NCBI GenBank assembly: GCA_018401755.1
Contig: JAGYKJ010000005.1
Coordinates: 434,001-498,000, forward strand
From: Litorivicinus sp.
Lineage (GTDB): Bacteria > Pseudomonadota > Gammaproteobacteria > Pseudomonadales > Litorivicinaceae
Length of the DNA: 64,000 nucleotides
Direction of reading: 5' to 3'
The translations under genes and the position numbers were made by a program. The notes under the pieces were generated by a model. That model ran no database searches. It saw only the letters and a program-made list of their open reading frames with translations, and was not told the origin of the DNA. Of the stretch, positions 53,388-64,000 are shown one piece after another (position 1 is the stretch's first letter; the number at the start of each line of letters is the position of its first letter).

Positions 53388-55870
53388 TCGTAATGATGAC
53401 CTCCAGACGTATCCACAGTCGCCTGAGCAACGACGTCTATGGTATCCGCAGTGGACCCATCATTATCGTCAACTAACGCAAGGCGAATAATTACAGGTAT
53501 TGTCGACCCTATAGCGTGTTGTTGATAACCAGAGCCTCCATGACCGCCCAAGAAATCATGAACTCCAAATCCCCAGTTGAATTTAGAGAAATTGTCGCCG
53601 ATGCGAGCGTGTAATCTTCGCTAGTTCGATCCGGCGCAGGTATCGTTAGCGGAGGGCGAATAGCATCCAACGCCGGTAGTGGATCGGTTTCGCGATACCT
53701 TTATTTCAGTCCACCAGCTGTATCAGGCTGAGATCTAATACACGCTTCAACATTACTCTGAACCGGCGCAATCGAGACGTTCGGCGCCGACGTGTAACCC
53801 GCTCCTGGATTCGTAATACGGATGTGGGTGACAGCTCCATTCACATCAAGAATCGCAGTTGCCAGAGCTCCCGAGCCACCACCGCCAGAAATCGTAACGA
53901 CTGGTGGGACTGTATAACCGGCTCCCTGATCAGCGTCAGAGACTGCAATATCAGCACTGTCATCCAAGGATTTACCGATCGAGATCGCAGCCGCTGTTCC
54001 ACCATTAACAACGGCATAGAGCGTTGCACTTTCCGTCATTCCAGACAATGTCACGCCAGCACTGCGATCAGCCCCATCTATTCGGTTGTCGCCAGTGACT
54101 GGACTGAAACTTAAGCCCTCGGTACCCGCCGCCACTGTCACAGAAGCCGCTGCACTGGCTGAGCTCAGATTTCCGGCAAGATCGCTGACTTGAGTCGTAA
54201 TCGAGTGGAGTGATCCTCCTGTCCAAACCTCGCTTGGAGACCACTGCCAATTACCATTTGCATCAGGAGTCACAGTGGCGACTGGAGTATCATTGTCAAA
54301 GATGGTCACGATCGAGTTGACTTCAGTCGTTCCCTTGAAAAGTGGCTGGCCTGACGTGGCATCATCAACAGATGGTACTGAAGCAGCCGGAGCCGTTTCA
54401 TCGACGACTATGTTTTGTGTCACCGTGTCGCTATCTACGCCACCCTTTGTTGCAGTCATTGAAACCGCAAACACTCCATCGCCACCAATCTTAGAAAGAC
54501 GTGCCGTCCAGTTACCCGTGAGGGCATTCACCGTGAACTGGTCATCACCGTCGATCGCACTCTTTTGCGTCAGAGAGACCGTCGACAGGGCACTTCCTGC
54601 GGCTGGTGTCCACACGTAACTGAGATCAAGCGTCGAACCTGGTTCACTACTACCGTGCAATGTCCAATAGGCCTCCGATGTCTCCTGAGTGACAAGATCA
54701 GCAAGCCCAAGATCATCCGCAAGCTGGTCGATTGATGGTGCGCTCGGCTTAATCGCAGCAACACGAACAATCTGCGTGGAGATGCGCTGATTACCGGCGA
54801 CATCTGTCGCACGAATCTTCAGGGTGTGATCGCCGTTACCCAGCGCTTCAACATCCGTTGGTTCCAACGAATACATCCATTGGCCATTGGCAACCGAAAT
54901 GCCCTGCACGAGAGCGACACCATCCGGTCGTAAAATATCAATCGTTGATCCGTCTGATACGCCAGTCAGCATATTTCCACTCAAGGAATCCATGACAATC
55001 AGACTGTTTGTTGTTGTCGATGCCGTAATAGCATGAGCTGCGTCGACACCATCTTCGCTCAGCATGGTCCCAACTGGGATCGATGAGCCTGCCACTTGTA
55101 GCGAAAGCGTGCCACCCGCCTTCTCGAAACCTGTGATTGCGATATTGGTATTCGTAGAGCTCACAACTGTCACAACGCCTGACGCATGTGTCGCACTCAC
55201 GCCGCTCACTGCATCTATTGCGCTCGCAAGAGCGGAAAGATCATCAGTGGATGCGATCGTTGCCGTGATCGCCGAGCCGTTCACACTCATCGAAATACTG
55301 CCAGCAGCTGACAATTGACTGAGCTGCATATTTGGGGTGACAGCAACTGTCGGGATAGACGTTTTTAAATTGACGGCAGCAGACGTGGTGGACACGCCAC
55401 CACCGGCATTTTCTGCTCGAACCGTAAAGGCTCCATTGACACCAGCCGCCCCGAGCGCTGTTAAGTCAGAATCACTGAAGGTGTACGACCAATTCGCTCC
55501 CGTCACCCAGGCGTCTTGTGCAGTTTGGCCTGCAATTTCGACAGTGACTGCCGATCCTGCGTCGACACTTCCTGACACTGTGTAACCCGCAAATTTATCG
55601 GTCGCATTGACTGTAAACGGCGCTGGGATCGAAATCGTTGGAGCAGACACATACCCTGACCCGGCATTCGTGATTGTAAAGCTCTTGACACGGCCGTTCT
55701 CCAATACCGCAGTGGCAGTCGCTTGTGTCCCACCTGCCGGCGGTGCACCAATTGTGACAGCGGGCGCGCTGATGTAGTTGGCCCCTGAATCAACGACTGT
55801 GATATCCGTGAGCACCCCAGTGTTGTCGATCGTTGCAGTTGCGGTTGCTTTATTATTTTCTGTCAAAGTC
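52890..55870 (-). repeat. Short GSGY modules (~40 aa, three pairs)
   Basis: Pairs of a ~40-residue unit with the ending [16 protein letters not shown] (variants [32 protein letters not shown]) preceded by a [13 protein letters not shown]-like strand lie near 55.87-55.62, 53.95-53.77 and 53.10-52.89 kb. Confidence 0.7.
53369..53551 (-). CDS. Giant adhesin short fragment (between breaks near 53.55 and 53.39 kb)
   Basis: The frame reads GSTIPVIIRLALVDDNDGST and TIDVVAQATVDTSGG, which fits an acidic beta-sandwich segment. Upstream, coding continues in the frame of 53701-59415 past its nominal TAA (DPLPALDAIRPPLTIPAPDR). The 53.37-53.76 kb stretch therefore has several small errors or mutations. 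Confidence 0.65.
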   Translation of the reverse strand: MGGHGGSGYQQHAIGSTIPVIIRLALVDDNDGSTADTIDVVAQATVDTSGGHHYECCFEY

Positions 55871-58800
55871 AAGGTCGGGCCAGCGACGGCCCCTACTTGC
55901 TTCGCAAACAATGCAGATAATCCACTCACATTACCCAGAGTATCCGCAGCAGTCGCTTGGAATGAGCGCAAACCATCAACTGTCGCAGTTGGAAGAACAG
56001 CCGACCAGACCCCCGAAGCTACGGAAGCCGTGACTCCTTGATCAATTCCATCGACGTAAACGGAAACCGTCGAACCATTTTCACCCGTTCCAGAGACCGT
56101 CAAAGTATTTGGGTCATAGGCAGTCACAACGGGAGTCTGTGGCGCTTGTGTGTCAATCGTAAATCCACTCGTCGCTGATGATGGACCGACATTCCCGCTG
56201 TCATCCACATTTTTGGCATAAATCGAGTGAGCACCATCGGCCAGTACAGGTAAAACAGCCGACCAATTACCCGAACCATCGGCTCTCGTTTCTGCCAATA
56301 GCGCGTTAGTCGCCGCATCATAAACTCTGACGCGCGTCCAATCTCGAGCGCCACTGCCTGAGATAGACGCAGTCGCACTGGATTGTATTGGGATTGCCGA
56401 AATCGTTGGCGTCAAGGCACTCGGAATCGTTGCAGATGCGATACTCCCAGTGACTGTTAACTGAGTCACACCGCTTGAATACGCAATGTTTCCATCGGCA
56501 TCACGCAAGACCGCGCGTAAGGAATATGTCCCGTTCGCAAGGCTAGAGAGATTCCATGTAACGCCCGATGTCGCCTGCGTTGAATCCAATACTTGATCCG
56601 CAAAGACTCGCCCTGAACCATCTTCGAGCGTCATCACCTGGCCTGCTTTCGCACCGCTGGTGGTCGTGACCGAAATCGTGCCAGACGCGTTCAATGTAAT
56701 CGCATCAAGGTCGATCGTTTGACTGGCATTCAGATTAATGTTGCCAAGCGTCGTTCCATTCGGACTCAACGCGTCAATTTGAATGCGGTTATATGCTGTT
56801 TGACCCTGATTCAAGGTCACATTACTGGACTGCTCGGACACCATTTTAGGTGCCAGGGCATTTGCAACGGCAATTTGATCCTCAGCGGATAAGAGAACAC
56901 TTTCACCTAACGATGGAAGGACTCTCATTGTCCCAGTATCGGCATTCGCGACGGGAACATGCTGATATCCAGTGACACGAATCGCCTCGTCATCGGTACG
57001 AGACAATACCAATGAGGATCCAGTTCCTGTGGCAGAAATACCTGTCGTCCCTGTGACTGCATTAATCGCCGCAGCCAAAGCTGCAAGCGACGCCGTTGTC
57101 ACATTGGCTGAGACGATCGTCTCGGAAGCCCCCAATTTAAGGGTCACCTCTCCGTCTGATGTCAGTTGGTCTAGCGTCAATGAAGCACGCTCAAGTCCTG
57201 CAGTGGCTGTCAACGAAATCAGCGCACGGTCCATAACTTGGACGATCGCTTCTTGCGCCAGTTGCGTCTCTGAATAAGTAATTGAAGAGCCGAGACTGGT
57301 CAGCAAATCTCCATTTCTTGTTGCACCTGTCAGCGCATAAAGAGTGCCTGACCCGTCAATGTTTTCTGAAAGGACCGTTAGCCCTTGACCAGAGCGGTTG
57401 GCACGATAATCAATCGCGTCAAAAATATAATAGGTGGTGGATACAGACCCACTCGTAAATACAAGACGATCTGTGAGGTAGTCCCCTGACGGAGAATACG
57501 AGCCATCAGCTGCCTGAGTTTGTAGCGTTTGTTCGAAATAAAGACGACCTGAGGCACCTTCGATGACTCGAAGACCGCCCACTTCTGATCTCAACTGAAT
57601 CGACCGTGCACTTTCACCATCGGAATACAGAACGATATCGTCAATCGCATTTCCCTGCTGATTTGAGATCGGCGCCTGCACCAAAATATCCCGCCCAGAT
57701 CGCAACTCCACGCGGGTAGGCTGTCCAACTAAAGTGCCATCGCCAACCCGCAGCTGTGACTGCACCGAGATGTTCTCGGCAGAAACAACTTTCAGAATCT
57801 CTGCATCAAATGCCTGGGTTGTCGGTACAGTAAACGAGCGGCCAGCGATGAATTCAACGCGATCTGCGGCATCGATCCAAATTGAGTTATGTAGCGTTAA
57901 GTTATCGGACGTCTCAAGTCGCACCGAAGACCCAGCGTCAATCGAACGTCCTGAATTTGGCTGGGTATTTGCCAGAACCGTCAGATCTCCCGCTGATGCC
58001 TTCAGACTGAGGCTTGCACCCACAGCACTCGCCTGCGTAATTCCGACTTCCATCGCATATTCTGCGGTGATGGTCACATCACCCGAGGCGGAACGAACAT
58101 CACTCACCAAGAGCTGATTACGGGAAGGATTCACCACATCTTGTGTCAACGAAATCGTGCTTCCGGCATCAACATCACGAAGCTCGATCGCATCAAATGT
58201 CAGATCAATGTGAGTCGAGGCATCCAGTGAAATCGCCCCACCGCTTTCTGCAACTGCTTGAATGTGCGTTCCGACGTTTTGACCGAGGATCGATCCACCG
58301 GTTGAGGTAATCTCAACGTCCAAGGGAAGTGCAGTTAACACAGCCTGAACACCAGCTGCCGGCTTCGGTGTCCGCTCACCGCTCCGATTCGCGACAACAC
58401 CGCTTGTCACGATGGACCCACTACGGGCCACCGCTTGCAATGCAATCGACCGACTCGATTCCAAGGTGATCTGGCCATCGGTTGTCCACAAGCGTTGAAC
58501 ATCAATGGTCGCTGAACCCGTGGTGACTAATGAGAGATCACCTGCTCGACGAATGTAAGCATCAACAGCGCCAATATTGAGACCCGTCAGGGAGATCGCT
58601 TCGTTAGCACGCACCACAAATTGGTCTGCAACAACTACTGACGCGGGCGAATTCAGTTGATCAATTTGACTGCCCGCATCGATCACCACCGATGAGCCTG
58701 TGATTTGGCCGAGAGTCACAGACGCGAGGGCATTCAACGCACTGTCTCGCGTAAGAGTCGCATCTGGCGATGGGAGCGCTGCAGTGAGGGTGATCGACGC

Positions 58801-59415
58801 AGCTCCCGAGGCTGCGGTCACGCGTTGCGCGACGAGATTTCCAGAGGTTGTTGTCGCCGAGCCACCCGTGCCACTAATCGCTGCAAGGGTTGTCACAGAC
58901 ACGTCGCCTTGCGCCGTGGTTGCATCGAGAGTCAAGTCGCCGCGGTTTTCCACACGAATCAATCCAGACCCAGTGACGCTCGCGACTAGTGTTGAGGCCT
59001 CTAATAAAAACGCCCCTCGATTGTCTGCATCGCCAGTGATGGAATCTCGCGAGCTCAAGGTTGCCGAGCCTGCTTTCAAACCATAGCCTGAGGCGAATAA
59101 GCCACCCGATGCCGCGGTCAGTGTGAGGGCATCACTTGCCGACACGAGAGAGTTGGCAAAGGTAATATCGCCGCCAGTGACGCCTGCTGTCAGGGAGATA
59201 TCACCAACACCAAGACTCCCAGCCGACATTCCAGTCACAGAAAGAGCAGTCCGAATCCCGCCTGTGATCGAACCCTGACCTCCAGTGGTCCCCGCATCAA
59301 CCACCAATTGCGCCGCGGACACCTTACCAGCCATCAACGCGTCCGAACCGACCGAATAAGTCGCGGCGCCCGTAATGGCCTGCTCACCTGCCGCATTGAG
59401 CTCAGCACCGGTCAC
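53701..59415 (-). CDS. Giant adhesin fragment: beta-helix followed by Ig-like and module block
   Basis: The 1,904-codon frame actually joins upstream at about 59.47 kb ([18 protein letters not shown]). From 59.4 to 56.7 kb it is FHA-like beta-helix. Then about six Ig-like domains follow (e.g. [40 protein letters not shown]). Two flagellin-IN-like modules (57.23-56.95 and 55.35-55.06 kb) and two pairs of GSGY modules (55.87-55.62 and 53.95-53.77 kb) are interspersed. The nominal stop at 53701 is likely a result of nearby frame errors, because Pro-rich coding continues just beyond it. Confidence 0.85.
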   Translation of the reverse strand: MTGAELNAAGEQAITGAATYSVGSDALMAGKVSAAQLVVDAGTTGGQGSITGGIRTALSVTGMSAGSLGVGDISLTAGVTGGDITFANSLVSASDALTLTAASGGLFASGYGLKAGSATLSSRDSITGDADNRGAFLLEASTLVASVTGSGLIRVENRGDLTLDATTAQGDVSVTTLAAISGTGGSATTTSGNLVAQRVTAASGAASITLTAALPSPDATLTRDSALNALASVTLGQITGSSVVIDAGSQIDQLNSPASVVVADQFVVRANEAISLTGLNIGAVDAYIRRAGDLSLVTTGSATIDVQRLWTTDGQITLESSRSIALQAVARSGSIVTSGVVANRSGERTPKPAAGVQAVLTALPLDVEITSTGGSILGQNVGTHIQAVAESGGAISLDASTHIDLTFDAIELRDVDAGSTISLTQDVVNPSRNQLLVSDVRSASGDVTITAEYAMEVGITQASAVGASLSLKASAGDLTVLANTQPNSGRSIDAGSSVRLETSDNLTLHNSIWIDAADRVEFIAGRSFTVPTTQAFDAEILKVVSAENISVQSQLRVGDGTLVGQPTRVELRSGRDILVQAPISNQQGNAIDDIVLYSDGESARSIQLRSEVGGLRVIEGASGRLYFEQTLQTQAADGSYSPSGDYLTDRLVFTSGSVSTTYYIFDAIDYRANRSGQGLTVLSENIDGSGTLYALTGATRNGDLLTSLGSSITYSETQLAQEAIVQVMDRALISLTATAGLERASLTLDQLTSDGEVTLKLGASETIVSANVTTASLAALAAAINAVTGTTGISATGTGSSLVLSRTDDEAIRVTGYQHVPVANADTGTMRVLPSLGESVLLSAEDQIAVANALAPKMVSEQSSNVTLNQGQTAYNRIQIDALSPNGTTLGNINLNASQTIDLDAITLNASGTISVTTTSGAKAGQVMTLEDGSGRVFADQVLDSTQATSGVTWNLSSLANGTYSLRAVLRDADGNIAYSSGVTQLTVTGSIASATIPSALTPTISAIPIQSSATASISGSGARDWTRVRVYDAATNALLAETRADGSGNWSAVLPVLADGAHSIYAKNVDDSGNVGPSSATSGFTIDTQAPQTPVVTAYDPNTLTVSGTGENGSTVSVYVDGIDQGVTASVASGVWSAVLPTATVDGLRSFQATAADTLGNVSGLSALFAKQVGAVAGPTLTLTENNKATATATIDNTGVLTDITVVDSGANYISAPAVTIGAPPAGGTQATATAVLENGRVKSFTITNAGSGYVSAPTISIPAPFTVNATDKFAGYTVSGSVDAGSAVTVEIAGQTAQDAWVTGANWSYTFSDSDLTALGAAGVNGAFTVRAENAGGGVSTTSAAVNLKTSIPTVAVTPNMQLSQLSAAGSISMSVNGSAITATIASTDDLSALASAIDAVSGVSATHASGVVTVVSSTNTNIAITGFEKAGGTLSLQVAGSSIPVGTMLSEDGVDAAHAITASTTTNSLIVMDSLSGNMLTGVSDGSTIDILRPDGVALVQGISVANGQWMYSLEPTDVEALGNGDHTLKIRATDVAGNQRISTQIVRVAAIKPSAPSIDQLADDLGLADLVTQETSEAYWTLHGSSEPGSTLDLSYVWTPAAGSALSTVSLTQKSAIDGDDQFTVNALTGNWTARLSKIGGDGVFAVSMTATKGGVDSDTVTQNIVVDETAPAASVPSVDDATSGQPLFKGTTEVNSIVTIFDNDTPVATVTPDANGNWQWSPSEVWTGGSLHSITTQVSDLAGNLSSASAAASVTVAAGTEGLSFSPVTGDNRIDGADRSAGVTLSGMTESATLYAVVNGGTAAAISIGKSLDDSADIAVSDADQGAGYTVPPVVTISGGGGSGALATAILDVNGAVTHIRITNPGAGYTSAPNVSIAPVQSNVEACIRSQPDTAGGLK

Positions 59416-59438
59416 AACAGACGCATTACGGCCAACCG

Positions 59439-62400
59439 TTAGCAGTGATGCAACATCGAACAGCGCTTTCGGCGATCAGCAGTCGCCGAATAGTCTCCGC
59501 CTACGGTGACTTCCACAGCGTTATTTGGCGTCTCAACCCCGTTCACCACGGTCGTTTGCGCACTCGCCGTGAGAATATCGCGATCCGCGTCGATGCTCGC
59601 ATTGGCGCCAACCTTCACAATCCCTGACAGGGCGACATCCCGCGTTGCGCCAAGGATCAAGGTTCCCACATCGATTGAGTCGCGGCCAAAAAGACCAAAC
59701 GACTGACCCACACCACCATTGTCAAATCGAACTGAACGAGTCTCGGTCACCGTTTGATAGGTCGGTTGATCCTTGTACAGGGTGACCTTCGCAGTCTCAA
59801 CGACTTTGGTCGACACATCATAGGTTCTAAATTTTGGACGGTTATCAAAGACGTCGACCTGATTGGTCACCCACTGTTGATTGAGGGCAAACCGACGGTC
59901 ATACACATTCGTCCACCCAGACTTCCAGTCCTTTTTGTAGTCAATAAAAGTTTCTGTGACCGTGCGCCCCGACCAATAGCCCCCATATTCAACGATTGCG
60001 CGTAAGCGCGTATCTGGATGAATATCATTCAGAGTATCTGGCTCGCGCCGTGTCGAATGGATATCAATCGTCCATTCGCCGCCACCTGCGTTATTTGGCT
60101 CGCCACTATCCCAAGCAACGGATCCGCGTCCACCCAAATAGACACCGGTAAAATTCTTCCAGCCATACGCCTTCACGTCGTAGAAAACGGATCCGTTTAG
60201 ATAAACCATTCCGACGCGATACCGCCCTCCGGTGGTAATATCATCAATCGCTCGCCGTTGTGTCCAAGAGATTGCATTCGCTAGGTTATATCGCTGAGTG
60301 GCCTCATAAAAATTTAGAGATTCGCTTGTCACGCGGTAATATTTCGGCACGTAGGTATAATACGTGCCGACATTACGAACCCCGTCGTTTAATGTCTGTT
60401 GCGTTGAAATAGAGGCTGTTGTGGGGTTATACCCGCTCTTTGATTGAATTCTGACGCCTGTCCTGTCAACCACATTCTCCCAAGTATTCGAAGACTCCCA
60501 CAGTGGCAGCGCAAAGTGATCGACATCAATATTCCGATCAACGAGGTCATATAATCGCTTCCCGTTACTGTCATAGGTTACCTTCCAACGATCTTCTTGG
60601 TTATCGCTGTCAGTTGTCATCCGCGATGGAGTGTAGCTCTCATTCGGATCATGCAGTCGCTCAATGCCGCTGACACGCTGTGGACGATAGGTCGAGTAAA
60701 TCTTGTCGTAGAACACACGCGCTTCATCACGATAACGTCCCACCAACTCGTCTTGTAAACGCACAGGCGTTCCCTGAGATACGGCCCTTAGCAAGTCAGC
60801 CTCGGCACCCACAGGCACATTGATCCACTTATCCTCAAGACCCGCCACATTTAGGTTGACGACTTGCATTGCCTTGGCTTTTCCAGCCGGCGGATCGAGA
60901 CTCCAAACGGGATCCCACTTCACAATCGTGGTATTCCCATTGATCACTTGATGCTTTTGGAGATTGCTGTATTCGAAGTTGTAGAGCTTCTTATAGCCCA
61001 AGGTCGCAATCACCGAATCACGCTGCAAATCGTTCAATTCATTGAATGTTTTGGCCAATCCGGAGGATGACTTTAAGTCAGCATCTGCAGTTCCTAAACC
61101 AAAATCGGCCCAATCAATCACAGGTCCAGTGAAGGTTCCGCTGCGGCCACTGAAGTTCTGGTAATCCACACCCTCTACAAACCACTCGCGTTTCGTGGTG
61201 CCATTCCAATAGCCATCTTGGCGAAGGGTGACATCCATCGTGGTGAAGTAATAACCACTCTTGACAGACTCAAGACCAACCTGCTCTGTGACGGTTGTTG
61301 AGACCCACTTCACAACAGGGACATCGATCACCGCGTCCACGACCTGCGTGTAACCTGTAATCTTCTGGTATTGGACTTGCTCTGTTCCGATCACTGGCGT
61401 TGACACCAGACGACTGCCTGCTCCGGTGGCAGACGCATCTACAATGACATCAGTCCCAGCCAGTGCCTCAAACTGGCCTGTGGTTGTGACCTTCCCCGCC
61501 CCTAATAGATAGATCGACCCCGCGCCCAGCGATGACGACGTCCGCACATACGATCCACGACTTTCGCCTGAGCCTGCTCCATTTGACACACCCGATGCCA
61601 GGCCCGCCTTAAATGTCACGTTCTGTCCACCGGTGCTCAGCAAAGCACCAAACACGGTAATGTCCCGAACAGCATTCAGCCAAATCGCGTCAAAGGCCTC
61701 GACTCGTCCCGCTTGATACACTGCCGAGCCGCGTAGATGGACCCAGCCCTGCGACGCAATAATCGCATCACCTAGGCCTGTTTGATCCGATTGCACCCAG
61801 AGCTGTCCACGCGCTAATAGTTCGATCGAACTCGTGGTCGATACATGGGTTTTTAGCAAGCTACCTTCGCCAAGGGTGATTCGCTCACCAATTAATTCAA
61901 TACGGTTCTGAGCATTAATATCCGCATAGATTAAAACATCCGTCGATCCCGTACTTTCAATCTCGACAGTACTTGTCCGCGTCGCATTGGTCGGTGGCTG
62001 GCCAATCAGTCCATCAAGACGCATTCCGCCACGCGCTGTGATGATGACATTTCCTGCTTGGCCTGTTTCGAGGATTGCCCCAGTCAATCGATCGAGGTTG
62101 CCGTCGTAGACCAACGTATCAGTCACAACAGACATCCCAATGGCATCCACACGACCACCATCTAGCTTGATGGTATCGTGCCCATAGAGCATGCCGCTGA
62201 TACCGATCATCCGATTGGCACGGACATCAATTACACCACCGCCAGCGGTTGCATTTACAAAGCCATCAATACGCACATCGAGTGCGCTATCAAGCAGCAC
62301 TGTCGACGATGCAGTGCCTGCGACATTCAGTGATTCAACGCGGGCTCGAGATTCAAGCCACAAACCAGAGCCGGCATAGCGGGTATTCGAGACACCCAGC

Positions 62401-64000
62401 CCACCAACTAAGGTCACATTTCGGGTTGCCTCAACAGTTCCGCCAATCAGAGTCGAATCCGAGGCCGTGCCATTCATGACCCGGATCAAATCAGTCGCCC
62501 GAATCGTCAGATCAGCCCCGTCGGCTGATTTCACGATCGCTCCAGCATCAATGGTAGCCCCTGCGCTAATCGCGCCCAGAACGTCAATGGATCCCACATC
62601 AATCTCAATGACTGAACTTGCAGCGTTTGACGTCATCAACACGCCGCGATTCACCACCATTTTGCCTAGGGCAAAGACGTCCAGAAGCGATTCGGTCTCA
62701 ATGGTCGCACCCTTGTTCAGCGCGATATTGCCAAGGTCAATCTGACCTGCCTCAATCGTTAACGTCCCAGCCTTCCAAACAGCTCCCGCCATCGAGAGCG
62801 CGCCGGCGACAATCTTCGCGTCTTGATCAATCGTTGCATTGCCATTTAGTGACGCTGTCTGATCAGCGATGATCAACACTTCTGCCGTAGAGGTCCCATT
62901 GTCATAGGTACTGTTAATTGGGCCATCCAGATAGACGTTGACCGCGCCAATATTTAACTGGCCAGCCACGGTGATCCGACCACTGGTCTCATTCAAAATG
63001 ACATCACCAAGATCGGAATTAATTGAGACGTCGTGATCAGCTCGGGTCGTCTCAATCTCACCGTCAATGTAGACCTGGTTGGTACCAGTCAGACGGATCC
63101 CACCATGTGCGTCCAAGGTCGTAATCTTTGCCGTGTTTTTAATATCGAGGCTTCGGTACCCAGACACACTCGAATCGGAAATATAGGTCCCGTCACCACC
63201 CGTTAAAATGATTCGGTCATTGGCTTGGATCAAGCCTTCAATGGTGAGTGACCGCTCAGAACTCAGGATCACGTCACGTCCAGCGCCTCGAGCAATCACA
63301 TCGCCCTGTAAGACACCATTCTCGCCCGCGGAAAACTCGATGTTACCGTCCACGGTTTCAAGCACACCGGTCGCATCAAGATCGATATCTTTCCCGTCTG
63401 ATGAAATCCCACTATTCAGGTTAATTGCACTGTGTGCGCGCACTTTGCCGGCAATATAGAGCTTGCCATTCGGACCTTCGGGGCTACCGATTGTCACTGT
63501 CGAGCCAACTGCTGCTGCATCGACCGCATAACGCCGTGCAGACTGCACCGCGACGACCGAGCCACCATCCAAAATAGCACCTGGTGCTGTGTTGATTAGC
63601 GCAATGCCAAGGTCTTCAGCGTGCGTAGTGGATGCCGGCGGCAAAGATAAGCCCGCCGTTGTGGCTAAAGCGTCCGCAGCAGCCTTAGCGGATGCGGTCG
63701 CATTCGCTCGAATCTGAATCTCATACGGGCTGGCAAACATGAGTCGACCATCACGTAACTTGGTTTTGATATCGGGACTCTGCGCACTGTAATCCGGAAT
63801 ATTTGGCATCGTCAGGTAGGTGGTACCGAGCGCAGGAGTGGCGATTTGATTCGGGTCATCCGTTTGCACCACAACCCAGGATGCTGCCTGCAAGACCGCA
63901 TCCAAATCTGCCATCAGATGGTCAATGGTCGTGTTGTCCAAGGTATCAGCTGCGCGCACTGTGACGACCGCTTCGACCGTGAAACTCACCTTATCGATCT
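59439..64000 (-). CDS. Giant adhesin fragment, N-terminal-most visible part with lectin-like insertion (partial)
   Basis: The frame is open to the right edge ([20 protein letters not shown]), so the GTG at 63989 is not a real start. From about 63.7 kb it is FHA-like beta-helix ([40 protein letters not shown]). At 61.4-59.7 kb a non-repetitive region rich in Trp and Tyr is inserted, with YxTVTE-type strands on both sides of a C-type-lectin-like domain. Its real end is near 59.47 kb, where one A of a short run (TTT on the plus strand, 59467-59469) seems missing. Confidence 0.85.
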   Translation of the reverse strand, partial: IDKVSFTVEAVVTVRAADTLDNTTIDHLMADLDAVLQAASWVVVQTDDPNQIATPALGTTYLTMPNIPDYSAQSPDIKTKLRDGRLMFASPYEIQIRANATASAKAAADALATTAGLSLPPASTTHAEDLGIALINTAPGAILDGGSVVAVQSARRYAVDAAAVGSTVTIGSPEGPNGKLYIAGKVRAHSAINLNSGISSDGKDIDLDATGVLETVDGNIEFSAGENGVLQGDVIARGAGRDVILSSERSLTIEGLIQANDRIILTGGDGTYISDSSVSGYRSLDIKNTAKITTLDAHGGIRLTGTNQVYIDGEIETTRADHDVSINSDLGDVILNETSGRITVAGQLNIGAVNVYLDGPINSTYDNGTSTAEVLIIADQTASLNGNATIDQDAKIVAGALSMAGAVWKAGTLTIEAGQIDLGNIALNKGATIETESLLDVFALGKMVVNRGVLMTSNAASSVIEIDVGSIDVLGAISAGATIDAGAIVKSADGADLTIRATDLIRVMNGTASDSTLIGGTVEATRNVTLVGGLGVSNTRYAGSGLWLESRARVESLNVAGTASSTVLLDSALDVRIDGFVNATAGGGVIDVRANRMIGISGMLYGHDTIKLDGGRVDAIGMSVVTDTLVYDGNLDRLTGAILETGQAGNVIITARGGMRLDGLIGQPPTNATRTSTVEIESTGSTDVLIYADINAQNRIELIGERITLGEGSLLKTHVSTTSSIELLARGQLWVQSDQTGLGDAIIASQGWVHLRGSAVYQAGRVEAFDAIWLNAVRDITVFGALLSTGGQNVTFKAGLASGVSNGAGSGESRGSYVRTSSSLGAGSIYLLGAGKVTTTGQFEALAGTDVIVDASATGAGSRLVSTPVIGTEQVQYQKITGYTQVVDAVIDVPVVKWVSTTVTEQVGLESVKSGYYFTTMDVTLRQDGYWNGTTKREWFVEGVDYQNFSGRSGTFTGPVIDWADFGLGTADADLKSSSGLAKTFNELNDLQRDSVIATLGYKKLYNFEYSNLQKHQVINGNTTIVKWDPVWSLDPPAGKAKAMQVVNLNVAGLEDKWINVPVGAEADLLRAVSQGTPVRLQDELVGRYRDEARVFYDKIYSTYRPQRVSGIERLHDPNESYTPSRMTTDSDNQEDRWKVTYDSNGKRLYDLVDRNIDVDHFALPLWESSNTWENVVDRTGVRIQSKSGYNPTTASISTQQTLNDGVRNVGTYYTYVPKYYRVTSESLNFYEATQRYNLANAISWTQRRAIDDITTGGRYRVGMVYLNGSVFYDVKAYGWKNFTGVYLGGRGSVAWDSGEPNNAGGGEWTIDIHSTRREPDTLNDIHPDTRLRAIVEYGGYWSGRTVTETFIDYKKDWKSGWTNVYDRRFALNQQWVTNQVDVFDNRPKFRTYDVSTKVVETAKVTLYKDQPTYQTVTETRSVRFDNGGVGQSFGLFGRDSIDVGTLILGATRDVALSGIVKVGANASIDADRDILTASAQTTVVNGVETPNNAVEVTVGGDYSATADRRKRCSMLHHC
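59960..60345 (-). other. C-type-lectin-like domain inside the giant adhesin
   Basis: The stretch contains [20 protein letters not shown], then [40 protein letters not shown]. The W-x-SGEPNN-GG core followed by a (W/L)ND motif and a closing (F/I)VEY strand is the pattern of C-type lectin folds; EPN is the mannose-type specificity triad in animal lectins. No flanking Cys pairs are seen, as is common in bacterial versions. It suggests a carbohydrate-binding tip. Confidence 0.6.

Larger units (their letters stand above)
37114..64000 (-). other. Giant repeat-rich adhesin gene, reconstructed across about 13 frame breaks (5' end outside window)
   Basis: Successive minus-strand frames from the right edge to the stop at 37114 form one protein of at least ~8,950 residues. 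They continue domain for domain across each break, with no start sites, ribosome-binding sites or gaps between them. Order from the N-terminal side: FHA-like beta-helix with an inserted lectin-like domain (64-59.5 kb), more beta-helix (59.5-56.7), an Ig-like/module block (56.7-50.1), beta-helix repeats with NDF motifs (50-42.4), further beta-helix (42.4-38), and an acidic C-terminal tail (37.9-37.1). Breaks lie near 59.47, 53.70, 53.55, 53.39, 52.88, 52.69, 51.49, 50.03, 47.82, 42.39, 39.69, 39.54 and 39.05 kb. It is probably a secreted surface adhesin; the following genes look like its export machine. I see no RTX repeats. Confidence 0.82.

Noticed and set aside
53701-53703. TAA as a genuine stop or recoded codon within the adhesin
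   Set aside because: Plausible coding continues on both sides in nearby frames with other breaks within 400 bases, so clustered indels explain it better.
63980-63989. GTG at 63989 as the start of the giant adhesin
   Set aside because: The frame stays open to the window edge with protein-like sequence, so the true start is outside.
37114-64000. RTX nonapeptides, VCBS repeats or a C-terminal autotransporter barrel in the adhesin
   Set aside because: I looked for GGxGxDxxx runs and an aromatic-ended barrel and saw none in the visible part.

Overview
The window looks like an accessory, catabolism-rich stretch of a Gram-negative bacterium, probably a marine-type proteobacterium (low confidence below phylum). 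The reasons are three TRAP transporter systems, TolC/HlyD envelope genes, a FadR-type GntR regulator and a giant beta-repeat surface protein. I saw no tRNA, rRNA, CRISPR array or core housekeeping gene. Base composition is mosaic: the left ~4 kb is very GC-rich, 4-19 kb is intermediate, 19.8-28 kb is clearly AT-rich, and 28-64 kb is intermediate again. This suggests separately acquired blocks.

Layout. (1) 1-7.9 kb, minus strand: BtpA/SgcQ-like protein, FGGY sugar kinase, HAD phosphatase and SDR dehydrogenase, then a proline-rich leader ORF, a DctP/DctQ/DctM TRAP transporter and an amidohydrolase cut by the window edge. (2) 8.1-11.5 kb: remnant of an IS4-type transposase, an MFS transporter, a frameshifted double-cupin (ChrR-like) gene and an unknown exported protein. 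(3) 11.6-19.3 kb: dihydropyrimidinase, an Asp/Glu-racemase-fold protein, a second amidohydrolase and a second TRAP transporter, read away from a divergent GntR regulator + DUF3830 pair. This looks like uptake and hydrolysis of a cyclic amide or ureide compound. (4) 19.4-28.1 kb, minus strand, AT-rich: 3-hydroxyisobutyrate-dehydrogenase-like enzyme, SDR, HyuA/HyuB-type ATP-dependent hydrolase or carboxylase (HyuB carries a C-terminal zinc-ribbon-like tail), fused TRAP permease and TAXI binding protein. (5) 28.3-64 kb, minus strand: one apparent operon with a giant adhesin (at least ~8,950 codons visible, N-terminus outside the window), DUF3467 protein, TolC, HlyD adaptor, M50-protease/HlyD fusion, SecA-like ATPase and GAF/HlyD fusion.

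Block 5 is the most interesting part. A giant beta-helical/Ig-like surface protein sits with three HlyD-type adaptors (two fused to other domains), a TolC channel and a shortened SecA-like motor. I see no type I ABC exporter in the window and no RTX repeats in the visible part of the substrate. I infer a dedicated secretion or assembly route that I do not recognise as a named system.

Many genes carry single frameshifts: dctM, cupin, TAXI protein, SecA-like and HlyD, plus about 13 breaks in the adhesin. Several sit in short homopolymers or a hairpin. Either this sequence contains residual indel errors or the region is decaying; I reconstructed genes across the breaks and say where.
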